From positions 1 to 64,000 of the forward strand of contig CAPRTS010000007.1 of assembly GCA_948695535.1 (NCBI GenBank): DNA of 64,000 nucleotides, given 5' to 3'. This document shows positions 27,970 through 41,500 of this stretch, in pieces. Numbering within the stretch: position 1 is the stretch's first letter; each line of letters starts with the position of its first letter. A program made the position numbers and the translations under genes. Source of the stretch: an uncultured Eubacteriales bacterium. GTDB taxonomy: Bacteria > Bacillota > Clostridia > Christensenellales > UBA1242. The notes under the pieces were generated by a model. The model was given only the letters and a program-made list of their open reading frames with translations. It was not told where the DNA came from and searched no databases.

Positions 27970-29490
27970 GTGAAGCAACAATTAAACAACGTAATCGCGA
28001 CTTTGGGATTTATGATGTTATTTGCGGCGGCTGTTTTGGGTGTCTTGGTTGCCGTATTGTTTCTGGTTCCTGATGCCGCTTTGGGTAATATGGTGGCGGT
28101 CAATGAACGAGATACCCAAATTGTTTATTGTGACGACGTGTTAAAAACTGCATTTGCGCGGGGTAATTTTATTATCGAAAGTGATAATTGTGATGTTGTA
28201 GTACAAGTTAATACGGCAGGCTACGTTGGTGAAAGTACCGTTGTGATTAACGAAAACGCTACGGGAATCGCTTTCAACAGCCGTAAACGCACTTTGGTGG
28301 AATGGACAACTACCATGATTGAAGAAATGCCTTATTGTAAAATTCGGGTATTGGAACCAACGGGAATAGTAGTGAACAGCAAACCAACTACGGTTTATTT
28401 GAATTTATCCAGTCAAACACCGGTGCACAATTTTATTTTGCAAAATAAATACAGTAACGTGACTTTTCGTTATGGTGATGATGTTGACCCAAACCGCGAG
28501 CATTTGTGCATTAACAATTTGGCCGTGCGCAGTGCTTCCAGTGTCACTCTACCATCTTACGATACAATTACAATTAACGAAGTTGCGTTAAGCTGTAACA
28601 ATACTCAATTTACCTGTGGCGGTATAGTTAACGGTGGTGTTACGGTTACTGGTAACCGGGCTACAATTAACTTTAATAACACCATTAAGGGCGATGTATT
28701 GATTAATGGTGAAATGAATAAGTTTCGAGCCAGCAAAGTCGGTAACATTGTTTTTGGTGCCCAAGAGGGTAGTTGCACCGTTAATGAATGTCAACAATTA
28801 ACCGTCAATACCACCAATGCTAATATAACTGTTGACCGTATTCGGGGTGGGGTAGCAATGAACACCGTTAACGGCTCTTTGCAAGTTAATGAAATTACCA
28901 ACGGCGGTTTGACTTTTACAGCCACAGCCACAGCCAATGTAAATGTTAGTGGTACCTTAACGGGTGATGCTGTGGTTAGAAATACTGGTGTCGGTAATGT
29001 CAATTTGCAGGGCGTTGTCGGCAATGTTGATATTGAAAGCAGTCGGGTTAACGGTGGTAATATTGATGTTGGCTTCGGCAGTACCAAGCAATACAGCACT
29101 ACGATTCGCGGTTATGACGGGGATATTACGGTACGCAATATTTATGGTGATGTGGATATTCAAGTGCGTGACAGCGGGGCTGGTGGTGCCGCAGGACGCG
29201 CCAATATTACGGCTTACTTTAACTATATTACTACCAATGCTAATAACCAAATTGTAGCAGGCGCGTACGTTAATTCGCCGTCGGGTATGGGGAATATTAA
29301 CCTTTATTTACAATCTGGCTGGAATGATTTTGTTCTGTCAGTAAAAAATGCCCGTTCGGCGTGGGCCTTTGTGGGTACCAATAAGGCTCGACAATTGGTT
29401 AAGGGTGATAATGGGCTGTATGAAGGAAGTAATGTACATGTTGCGGGAAAATTAACCGTTAACACTCCGGCAGACTTGCGTGTGCATTAA
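27970..29490 (+). CDS. Membrane-anchored beta-solenoid-like exported protein, 506 aa
   Basis: The N-terminus has a strong transmembrane segment (LGFMMLFAAAVLGVLVAVLFLV), then an all-beta exterior with short repeating strands and N-G/G-G turns, such as VNGGVTVTGNRATINF, KGDVLINGE, VNGSLQVNEITNGGLTF, GDAVVRNTGVGNVNLQGVVGNVDI. This resembles the DUF4097/adhesin-type single-strand beta helix. No catalytic motif was seen. The start is GTG 27970; a TAAACT at 27958-27963 puts +1 exactly there, though no clear -35 was found. It is the gene before the 6804-aa giant and probably belongs to the same surface set. Confidence 0.75.
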   Translation: MKQQLNNVIATLGFMMLFAAAVLGVLVAVLFLVPDAALGNMVAVNERDTQIVYCDDVLKTAFARGNFIIESDNCDVVVQVNTAGYVGESTVVINENATGIAFNSRKRTLVEWTTTMIEEMPYCKIRVLEPTGIVVNSKPTTVYLNLSSQTPVHNFILQNKYSNVTFRYGDDVDPNREHLCINNLAVRSASSVTLPSYDTITINEVALSCNNTQFTCGGIVNGGVTVTGNRATINFNNTIKGDVLINGEMNKFRASKVGNIVFGAQEGSCTVNECQQLTVNTTNANITVDRIRGGVAMNTVNGSLQVNEITNGGLTFTATATANVNVSGTLTGDAVVRNTGVGNVNLQGVVGNVDIESSRVNGGNIDVGFGSTKQYSTTIRGYDGDITVRNIYGDVDIQVRDSGAGGAAGRANITAYFNYITTNANNQIVAGAYVNSPSGMGNINLYLQSGWNDFVLSVKNARSAWAFVGTNKARQLVKGDNGLYEGSNVHVAGKLTVNTPADLRVH

Positions 29491-29508
29491 ACATACGGCC
29501 GTTTTTAC

Positions 29509-29537
29509 TTGACCAAAGGTGAAATAAAAAATATAAT
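29509..29537 (+). promoter_or_regulatory. Promoter of the 6804-aa giant gene
   Basis: TTGACC (29509-29514), 17 bp, TATAAT (29532-29537); +1 near 29544. It is followed by CATACTAGGTTG and GGGGAA as upstream of the other giant gene, then GGGGGT six bases before the TTG start. Confidence 0.8.
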
Positions 29538-29576
29538 TTATACATACTAGGTTGATGGGGAATTGGGGGTAACCAT

Positions 29577-32500
29577 TTGAACAAACGAAGAACGCGGATT
29601 ATTGCTCTGGTGATTATGAGTTTGCTCGCCGTCGTCAGTGTGGTGGGGGTGATTTTTGCGTTTAATAATTCTGGTACCCAACATGACGCTTACGGTAATA
29701 TCGCTGTTTATGTGGATAAAACCGACATTGAACTGGATATTGAAGTTGAACGCGATGAAGACAGTGATAAAAAATTGCGTTTAGCCGATACACCCAATCG
29801 TTCGACCTATTTAACTATTACTGTTGGTGGTTTGCCGGACACTGCTGACCGAGGAGTAACTTTTAATGAAAGTTCCGCACGCAGTGGGGTGGTAAGTGTT
29901 GCGCTGGCTGGGTTTGACCAAAAACAAGGTATTAGTCGTTTCTTGATTACTGGACTCAATGGTGGAGCGCCGGTGACCTTGCGTTTTACCACACGTTCTG
30001 GTAACCAAACGATAGCCGTTAACGTCAAAGTCAATTTAACGGCCAAAGATTTCCGTTTGTCATCAGGTGCTTACTTTGGTATTCGCCAAAATGGTGCTGG
30101 TTTGGATTTTAATAAAACCAGTACTTTGTCAAAACTTGATTTTTATGCTCATCCCGACGATACTAATCAAACTTATAAACCTAATAATTTTCCACTACAA
30201 TTCGCTTTAAAAGAAAATTACGCAGGTGTAACCTTGAACGACGGGGTTTTAAAAGTTAATGACGATTTTGTGTTCGATGACGCAACCGATGGTCGTGAAA
30301 TCGAAGTCTTGGCCAAATTACCAACCATGACGGAAATGGTGAGTATCCCCGTTTACGTCTTTCGTCCCGTTGATACCATTGCCGTGACAACCGATGCGTA
30401 CGTGCCGACAACGACCGACGAAAACATCTATGATTTGATTTTGAATCGTGCTGAGCGTAGTCAGGCAAACTTTACCTTTGCTTTGCCCGCCAATCAAGGT
30501 GTAGTCGGTGAGAACTACAACTTTAAGCTTACGCCCCAAGATACCACTATGATCAACGTGACTAACAATGGCGAAGGTACAGGGCAATACGTATTGCGAG
30601 CTGTGGGTAATGCGGGACGTACGGCGGTAAGGGTAACGGCTTATCCACGTGCACGCATGACCGTGGACGGACAATTAAAGGACGTATGGTTTAATAACCC
30701 CGATACTGATGCTAATGTTTTTGTTGAACAAATGCTTTACTTGCGGGTGCGCAACGAATTTATTGACCAAAATGAAACCGGTGGTTACGTTAATTGGAAA
30801 TTACAATACAGTAAAGAACAACTATCGGCCTTCTATTACGAAGGAACGGGTGATGGCTATACTGACCAATTCACTATAAACACTATCAATACACAACCTA
30901 TTACTTACGATAATGATATCGAATTTGAGTTAGTGGTTAAAGATGCCAGCAATCAAACTACTGTGTTTGACAAAGATACAGGGTTATTTAACGTTTTAGC
31001 GTTGTCGGTTTATCGTGACGGAGTATGGCAACCCTTGACCAGTGAACAATACATTGCCAACTACCGTGACCAGTTCGCGGTGGCTTTGTTAAATAATACG
31101 GAATCAGAAAAGTACTTATCCGGCAATGTACAAGGTCTGTGGTTGCGTGCCAAAAGCGTAACCCCACTGAGTACCAGCACTGACGGTAATTTACGTTACG
31201 CCACTTGGGACGTGCCTTTGGTGGCGTTTGGGGCAATTGACCGTTTCCAAATTTCTAATTTAACTACCTTGGACGATGGTACGACAGGGGTGGCGTTAGT
31301 GCATCACCAAGGCCTTAATCAAGTTAGCGCGGTGACATTGGATGTTTATGGCCTGTTGGCAAACAATGACGCTTTTGAATACAGTGAGCACTGGGACGTT
31401 AAGGCGATTACCATCAATGACAATTTGCCCTTTACGGTAACTTATGCCGACAGTAACGTAGTGACAAGTAATGGCCAACATGTTGCCAAACGGGCTTATA
31501 CCTTTACTTTACGCAAGGGGACGAATGTTGAATATTATAATGCTTATCCCGTGACTTTTACCTACCCCAATGGCATCAGCCAAACCATTTATGTTAAAAT
31601 TTTCCCCACGGTTACTCAATTGAATATGAACGTGGTCAGTGATAATCATGGTCAAATTTACCGAACCATACAAGATGATAATGGTTACGTCAAAACTGTT
31701 TACGTTAAGCAAGGTGCTACCTACCGCATTAACGTTGCAACCGCTGACGTCAGTGTCGGTGCGTACGCAGAAATTGGTGATCAAGGTGAAAAGTCCTTTG
31801 ATGCCCGTGAACTTGCCGAAGGTTGTTACACGGTGCCGGCATATTTGCACGCGTACAGTGATGATGTTTACGTTAACCATGAGCAGCGGTTTACGGTAAA
31901 CTTTGTGGTGGTGGCTCCGGTTGTTAACGTTGCGGCGCCTTCCACGATTACCTTACCGGGAATTGGACCGTCAGTGCCAATAAAAGTTGCCCCCACCAGT
32001 GGTAGTGAGCAATATCTGCACGTTGATCCAGTTCTGCAAAACGAGAACATAGACATTAATCGCATCACAACTACCGAATTTACCTTATCAGCTCGTTATT
32101 TAAAAGATGAACCGATAACGATTGGCTTCCGAATTTATAAACAATATAACTTTGGGATTGATTTTGACGGTGACGGTATCGACGATGTTTTTGAAATACA
32201 ATACACCGCGGGTAACTTAGTTCCAATCACGGTAACTATCGCCAATACTAACCGGTTCAGCCAAGTAATTATCAATGAACAAGGCGCGGTTCGTACCGAA
32301 AAAGGGATTGGTAAATACATTGAGTTAGTTTCTAAACCGTTACCGGAAACACCAGTCAGTGTTAAGGTTACTACCTTGGGAACAAGCAGTTGTGATGAAA
32401 TTGGTTTTACTTTTATTAAGTACCAAAATGGTAAGTTTGATATTACGGATAGACTGGACAACATTAACGTAATCACGGCCGCGGAAGTTCAAGGGAACAG

Positions 32501-35500
32501 TTTATTGCTTACACCTAAGGCTGAGATCCGTAGTATGGGAATTTATGCACTGTTGGTCTACACCAAAGATAGTTTACGTTTGGGGGCTACTGTTACCGGA
32601 AAGGTAGTTGAGATTCCGCAGACTTATGAAATTGTTCCGCTATATATTGGTACGCAAGAAGAAATTGAAAACGTAATCGGTGAATTGAAAGATGGTATAA
32701 TTCATGACGGGAATTCGGGGCAACTGAATGATTTGGGTGGTTATAACTGGGTTATGGCGGGAGAGAAACCTTATCATGCCGCTTTGTTCTATACCGTCGA
32801 AGGAACCGAGTATAGCAGTAACATTAAAGCAAATCGTTATTACTTAGATGATTTAGAATTAGTTTTAGGTAGCGACGAAAAATGGCAGCAGGCTTTGTGT
32901 TTTGAAGAATATGAATTCCATAAATTTGTTAACAACGTTGAAATTAAGGATTTGAATGACGAGGAAAAAATTTCGCGAGAAGGTTTAAGCAAAAAAACAA
33001 TTCGTAAATACTTTCAAGTCGGGGATTACAGTTATGCGGGGCACGAAGTTTATTACTTATTAAGTAACGGTAACGGCGTTAATTTGTACTTCTATGTTGC
33101 GGAAAGCATAAAACATTTTGACGTAAGGTTGACCGTTGACGGCAGCAGTAGTATCGTGGCCGAGAAGAGTTTAACCACCGGCAGTATGAATTCGGAATTA
33201 GCCATAAGTACTGTGAAAGTGCAGCGCGGTCGTCCGTTTAGATTGGTTGGGGAAACGGACGCTTCGGTTAATTCCTTTTGGCAAATTGACCCCAGTGTAA
33301 TTGATAATCCCGCTGGGCCGTCCTACATGGGGGGCAGTTACCAGTTTATGCCATACCTTGAATTTGATGACGGTGGTGGTGCTAAGGAACGATTTAATTT
33401 AACGGTGTTACAAACCTTAGTAAAAGTTGGCATTACGGGAGGCGTGCAATATTTAAGTTTGGCTCAGTCGGGCAATACTTTGGACGGCGTCACAACAGCG
33501 GTCTATAACGCAACGGTGTTGACCGATCAAAGTTGGGATAAAAACATTTTGAACTACGTTTTAGATTATAACGGAGTGCGTTATCAATTGTTTGAAAATG
33601 CCGTGGGTGATATTATTACTGATGAAGTATTAATGGAAGGCGGCAATGCGGCGTTCTATTTCAAGTTGATCCCAACCAAAGGTAAACTTGACATTAATAC
33701 TAACTATTACACGCATTACTTGCGTTTGGAAGTCGCGATTATTTTGAAATCGGCAGCTACTAACCCGTTTGCTAACGTGTCAGGTGCTCGTTTGATTTTG
33801 CAAGAAAATTTATCAGGTTCAACCTTGGAGGGCAGTAAAGTCGCCCGTGAAGTTTCAGCAGGCTTAAACGTAGTACGACAGGGAATTACCAACGTGTCTA
33901 TGGCTCATTTTGCGAATATTACAGTTGACACTAATACCGGTAATATCTCGCTGCCTGAAAGCCAAAGCAATACTAATATTATTTACGTAGACAACAGTGT
34001 TGTCGGTGGTATTTTGACTGTCCATCCGTCGCCTTATTACCTGGATGTTGACAGCATTGCCGTTGAATGCGTAAAGCCGGTTGAAGTTACTAAACAAATT
34101 GGTACCTCTTTGGATGGGGTGGCGGTCATGGGTACGGCACGTTACAGTATTGGCTTTATGCAATTGGTCTACAACACTGATGAACAAGTCTACCAAAACT
34201 TTTTAAGCGGTACTTCGCCCAAAATGGTTTCGACTTGGTCGAAAAAAGATGGTTACCAATGGAATGGTCGTTATTATTTCCGTACTTATTTGCGTTGTGA
34301 CGGACAGGCCGATGCCGCAATCCCTGATGGTGCCGAATTCAAAATTGCGGTTACGATTACCAGTGAAGGGTACCAACGTATTACCGAACAAATGACAATA
34401 TATGCCAAGTATAAAGACGGCATTGTGATTACACCTGACGATAATGGTACTGCCTACCCAATTAGTACCATGGTACAAACTAATTACCAAGCCGTCGGCA
34501 CTTCCGCCGTTTACGATATTGCTTTCCCTGCCGGTTACTTACCTAATTATTTAGGTTACAGTATCTATGGTGATGGTAAAGATTACGCTACTGTTGAGGT
34601 GGATGCACTTAATAAAACGGTGCGAGTGCGGTTGGCCAGTGACGTTTCGTTAATCAACAAAACGATAGAAATTCGTTTCCCGTATCGTGCTCAAGGTGAT
34701 TTTGTTAATCCCTATTTAAGCGTGGTCATTGTCCCTGTCTATTTTCAATTTACCGGTCTGTCGGTTGCTAACCATATTGAAACGCCGGTAATACTGTTAG
34801 CCGATGAATCGCCTGACAGTTTAACTTATCGAGTTATCGCTAACTATGATTCGTCCTTAGCTGTCATTACGTCGCGGTTATCGGATTTTAACGGTAATTT
34901 AGGTACTAAACGTCCTAACGAGTTGTTGCAATTTACCGACGAAGGTCATGGTAAACGTACGGTGCGGTTTAGTTATTCTTACGTTAATGGTATCCCCGTG
35001 ATTATGCGGGACGGTGAACTGGTTTACGAACAAACAATTTACTATGAAGTAGCCGAAAGTCGCGATATTTTAGAACGCACGGTTTATTTGGCCATTGGTT
35101 GCACCGAAACCTATGACTTTGAGTTTGATCCTTTACGTAAACAAATTTGGCGTGTCGCCAGCCGTTCTGGTGCAGCAACCGATTTGTGGGACGTTAATAT
35201 GCGCAATGATAATTCGGGCATTTTTACGGTCTCCTTAAATAACGAAGCCAATGGCGGCCTTGATTTAATCAATGCTCCCTTGACGCTTGAAATCGGCCCA
35301 CGAACCAGCTCGCAAGTGGATTTACGATTACACATTGTGCCCGTTTATTTTACGTTTAACGGCTTCAAAACGCTGGATTATCCAGTTGACCCTTTAATCG
35401 CTTTAAGTCAACCCTTTACGGTTACCTTGGCGGCGGATAATGTGGTTACTGCGGGGGGAGAAAAGGCCGTTACCGCTTTGGCAGAATTTAATGCCGACTT

Positions 35501-38500
35501 ATTGCAAGCGCAAGAAGATGCAGACAAAAATTTAGTGAATTTTGCCCGCGTACCGAACGAAGAGGGTATCATAAATTTTGACTTTGACGAAACAACCCGT
35601 GCTTTGTCGCGTAATGATTTAAATAATCCCATTACGGCAACTACTCACTTGCAAGCCTCCGCGACAATCATCTACCGCGATGGTCGTCCAGAATTAAATA
35701 AGAATGGCCAAAAGATGACTACTTATTTTGTAGTTAAAACTTACGGTTCTAATCCTGATGGTGGTAACGAAAACGAAAACCCATTAGAACCGCAACCTAG
35801 CAGCCGTTATCGCAAAGTCGCACAGGCGATTGGTACTTCGGTAACTTATAACATCGCTTTGAAAGACGTTACCTTCGATACAGTCTTGGATTGTAGTGAA
35901 ACCAGTAACACTACTAATCCAAAACCATGGAGTAGCGATAGTAAATGGACGGCTAAGTTAAGCGGTAATAAAATTATTGTGGATTTACAACCGAATACGG
36001 ATTTGTTTGGATTGACCTTGGTGATCAATGTTTATTCGGCAGAAGATAATACTACCCCCGTTTACACCTTGAATATTGTCCCGGCTTACTTCACGGTCGA
36101 AAATTTGGTAGCGGTCGGTCATGCTGATGAAAATCCGTTACAAATAATCAGTCCCGAAACAATTGATACCTTACGTGTGGATTTTGAGTCTGTTTATGGT
36201 AATCTCGATTATCCCTATCTCGACAAAATCGCAGCCTTCCGCGAAACCTTATTACATACAGAATTATTAACCCGTATTGCAGATGGCGGCCTTTTAACTT
36301 TATTATTGGGTGTCAGGTACAATAATGGCGAACCCGAAATTGTCAGCCGAGCCAACAGCAGTGCTTTAACCGTGCAAAGCACATACCGTTACGAATTATT
36401 GGCGAACGGGCCAAAAGTTGCCACTTTGGCGCAGGCAATTGGTACTACGATACAATATGACCGTATTCCGTACGGTAAAACTATTCGCAGTATCAGTCGT
36501 TGCTACTATGATCCGGATAACCGTGAAGCCGACGAAGAAGGTTACGTTGAATTGACTTCTCGCTATGATGCGGATAAGCCTTATACTCAATGGGACGCTT
36601 ACATCAGTAATAACGATAGCCGATTGTTCCAAGTGTCTTTGGCCAATACTACCGATTTGTTTAACTATCGCTTGAAAGTGGAAGTATACACCGTCGGTGG
36701 CAAGGGAACCAGTACCCCGGATTGTAAGTTGTACATTATTCCGGCTCAGTTTGTGCTTAGCGGCCTGGCGGTCGATGGTCAAAGCGGTAACGAAATTTGG
36801 TTTGTTGCCGACAGCACTCCGGTTGATGCAAACGCGTTAATTAATAATATTTCTTACGTTGGTGTAGTTGACAGTCGTAATTTGAACGGAAGTAATATCG
36901 CTGGCCTGTTAACCAAATTTAATACTGAACAATTACGCCAAAAAGCTGACTTATTGGAACGCAATTTTGACAGTGACGCAACCACCGGCAAATTAACTAC
37001 CACGATGTACCTTAAATACGTAAATGGTGAACCAACGTTGGTGGCGACTAAAAATGAAGCGGATATTTGCTTGCCTACCGATTTTACTTACCAAATCTAC
37101 GGGCCGAGTGAATATAACCCGAATTACCCCAACTTGCCAACGGGACCGCGTACTCGCAGTGAAGTCCAAGCAATTGGTACCACGGTTCGTTACCATATTG
37201 ATTTACCGACGGGACAACTGATCGATAAGAAAACGCTGGAGGACAGCAGTCTGGAGGACAGCAGTGCGGATAAATTATGGACCGCAACTTGGGAAGATGA
37301 AGAGTTAGTGGTCACCTTGAAACCTAACACTAAGTTACTGAACAATACCATTAAGTTGTCATTCTATTCGATGCTTGATCACTCGGCTAATGCTTACTTG
37401 TTTGAGTTGACGATTAGGCCAGTCTTGTTTGAAGTGGTTGGTTTTACGATTGCGGATCATCCCGAACAACCGGTAACTTTGTTGTCGGCTGACGACAAAG
37501 CTAATCTCGCAGCCGTAGTTAAACACATGGATATTTACCAAACGAATGGTGACACAACTTATAATGCAGCCGTAAGTTTCTTGCGCCAACAATTGGCTAA
37601 GTTTAATCAACAAACCTTAGCTAGTTACGTTAAGAACGGCAATACACAGTTTTGGCAAGTTGACGACGAATACGACAGCAATAGTAACTTTGGTTACTTG
37701 ACTTTCCGGGCTGCCATTAACTACAATGATCGTAACCAACCGCGATTAGTGAATATCGACAGTAACCCATTAAGCGTTGTTGAATCAACTGTGGCTTACC
37801 AAATGGTTGCTTCGGCTGACGAAATTGGATCGACAGCTGCTTATTACCAAGCAATTGGCACAACCGAATTTTACCCATTACCGGCGTCAGTTTTGCAAAA
37901 TAACCGTTTTAAGGCAGTAAGCGGTAGTGGTGCCAGTGTTGACGCCAGTGGTACCAAAATAACTGCTACTTATTGGCAAGCGTCCATCGTGAACAGCGGT
38001 GACCGTTATGCCGTCAAAGTTGAATTTAATGCAACTCAATATGGTACAGCCTTATTGGGCACCGACATTATTTTGGAAATTGTTGATGCTAATCCAAACC
38101 ATGTCTTTACTTTGCAAATTAAACCCGTATACTTTGTGGTCGAAGGTTTTGAAGTGGTTAATCACCCCGAGCGACCTTTGTGGTTGCTGACTTCGCCCGA
38201 AACCACCGAAAATGTATCCAGTCTACGCTTTAACGCCAAGGTGCGCCGTTCTTATGCTCCGGATTTGCAAGCCGATATTGATGTTGCCTTAAATGTTTTC
38301 AATAATAAATTGCAAAACGATTGGTACAATGATTTAGAAATAAGTGCTGTCGGCGGTGAATATTTGCTTGTGCGGGGAGCAGTGGCTTATAACACAGAAA
38401 CAATAGGTGAGCAACTTGGTGATGGTTCGGCTAACCTTGTGCCGATAGTTACAACGGGACTTGAACGTATTCCGCTAATCCGCAGTATATTCCAATACAA

Positions 38501-41500
38501 AATTTATAATAACTCGGGTACACAGTTACCAGACACAGGTATTGTTTATCCCACGGGCACGCGGACCCGCACGGTGGCCCAAGCCATCGGCTTAACGAAT
38601 AATTACACTATTGACTTAGCCGACTTGCCAAATTTCGGTACAGCACATTTAACTTTAACGGAAGAACGCCAAGATGGCACCAAGAGTGATTGGACCGCGA
38701 CCAGTGGTTGGCAAGTTACGGCCGATGGTAACAGTTTGACGGTCAGTTTGGCGGCAGCATCCGATTTGCTGGAACGTACTTTGGTAATTACCATCAGTTA
38801 CAATGCTGATTACTATAACCCCGCTTACGTTTTGAAAATTAAACCGGTATGGTTCAAAGTTGTTGATATTGCCATGCAAGATCACCCAGAAAGCCCAATT
38901 ATAGTTGACGACTTAAATAATTATGCTCGCCCGATTTTTGTCCCCGTGGTTGAGTACGCTCCCGAATTAACTGACGAAGTTTCTCCCAAAGTTACGGCTT
39001 TCGTTAAAAAGTTTACCAACAACATGACGTCTGTGCTTACTACCAGTCGCCGCGGCAGTGATGGTAAAACTGAATACATACGTTGTACTGCCTTTGTCGG
39101 CTATGATTATCCAGACGTGACCAATGAAGACGAAACCCTACGTCACGATGGCGTCTATCTTAGTAACAATATTGTCGATCGTTTGTGGCGCGTGTTTACC
39201 GTTCAACAAAAAGATGAAGGCCAATTGACTCCTAAACCAGCCAAAACGGTAGTGCAGGGGATTGGCAGTACCAAAGAATATTATTTAGAACTTAGTAAGT
39301 CAGTCAATAATGGAACTTATCCCAGTAACGATGGCAAGGCAACAGCCGTAGTTAAGGGCGACCAAACTACCGTAACTTTGGCGGCTGATACGGATTTAAT
39401 AGGTCGTACCTTAGTGTTTGACTTAGGGGGCGCCTTTGATTTAAAAATTACTCCCGTTTGGTTTGAAGTTAAGAAGTTAGAGGTTGTGGGACATCCCGAA
39501 CGCCCAGTTTGGTTATTCTCGCCAGCAACTACCGCCAGTTTGAACTACCGAGCAGTGACCAACGCAATTCCGGCTGAATTGGGTATTGAAGAAAAAATTG
39601 CCGCATTTAACACTAATTTGAATGCGCAGCGAGCAACATTGGTTTCCGAAAGTGTTAGCGATAAATACATAACGATTAACGCGGCGGTTGATTATGTCGA
39701 TGGCTTACCAACTTTGGTGCGCATTGGCGGTGATTTAAGTAACGTTGTCGAAACGGTTTTTGAATATTACGTTTGGGCAGATTCCCGAGAACCAACCCCT
39801 GAACACCCTGCGGTTATTGCTACAACCAAGGTTAACCAAATTATCGGTGGTTCTAAAACTTACACTTTGCAAAACATTCAAGGTAAAGTTTATTACCAAT
39901 GGCTTTGGGTAGAGGGTGCCGGACAATTAAAACAGGCTAATAATGGCAGTTTTGTGCAATACGAAGGAGTAACGGTTAATTTTGACGTAACTAAAAATTT
40001 GTTTACTGTCGCAATCGCTGCGGATGTAAATTATTTACTACAACCGATTAAAATCAATCTGCCATATTTGGTAACAGTAGACAAACAAGAAGTTTGGTAC
40101 ACGCATTGTTTGGAAATTACGCCGTTACTTTTGGAAGTTTATGGTTGGCAAATTAAGCCTGATGCAACCGCACCAATCGCGGCTTATGAATGCGTTGGCG
40201 ATTACCTTAAATTAAATATTCAAAACTTGCCACTTAACGCTAATTTTGTCCCCAAAGTAAATTATTCGTCAGCTGCTGAGCTGGCTCCCGAAATTGAGCA
40301 AGCTTTGGCTGCTTTGCAAGAGCAAATTGACGCGGACTTAACTCTATTAAATTGGCAATATCAAGGTGATTACGTGCAGATTAGTGCCAATAATAACAAA
40401 TTAGTTGTAATGCAAAATACTACCGAAACCCAAAATACCGCGGTCGATTTAACTGGTCGAATTGTTTATGAAAACGGTCGCCCAACCGCAGAGAAGGACG
40501 GTGGCATCAGCGTTGCTAACCAAGTTATGGTCAGCACGGGCAATCCGCAACCTTGGCCACCCGAAGAACCATTGGTTGGCCATCAAACCATTAATCGACA
40601 AGCCATTGGCACCGAATACATCTACCACCTTGATTTTGTCGACGCCGATTATTTGCTGAATGACGCCCAGCAGCCTTACTTAGATGTTCAGTACGACCAG
40701 ATGCGAATTATGTGCGACGGGGTAGTGCTTAACCCGCAAAAAGATTATACCACCGATAACGATGACGCTGATGATAATCGTTTCGTAATTGACGGGGAAT
40801 ACGATTTACTTACTGTTGATTACGATGCCGATGCGCAAAACGTCATCGTTGATTTGGCGGCGGTGTTGGCATTAACTACGCATTCCTTGACTATTGATAT
40901 TCCGTATAAAGTTGATACCAACTACCTCGATCCTGACAGTAAAGCACCGGTTTATGCTACCAAATATTACCGTTTGGCAATTGATCCAGTTAGTTATTTG
41001 CTGAATGGTTTCACCTTAGTTGGACATGTAAACAACTACGTGGCGTTAAATGACCAAGACGTCCAAGTTACTTTACAGGCCGACGTTACACGCACGGATC
41101 GCGCAACCAATGCCGTGCGTAACAGTATCAATATGGCAATCGATAATTTCGAAAACCAATTAAAAACTATGTTGCAAAACCAAAATCTTGACGATGCTTG
41201 GACGATTACTAACCTTGACGGTACAGTCAATAATTACATTGATATAGTTACCTTGGGCGGTAGTTTGTGGTTGCAACGTACGGCACCAGTAACAGCTTCT
41301 CACCGTGTCACTACGCGAGTGTATATTAATTACCAAGACGGTCGCCCAGTGTTGAGTGAAGCCAGTAAAGCTGAACTTTATTTTGATGTCGAAATTTTGG
41401 TAGATACTGATGCGAAAGATGTGGAGTTTTTCCCGGGATTAGATGACGTTAAAGAAGGTGAACGTCGCGAGTTCCAACAAGCGGTTGGTACTTCCAAAAC

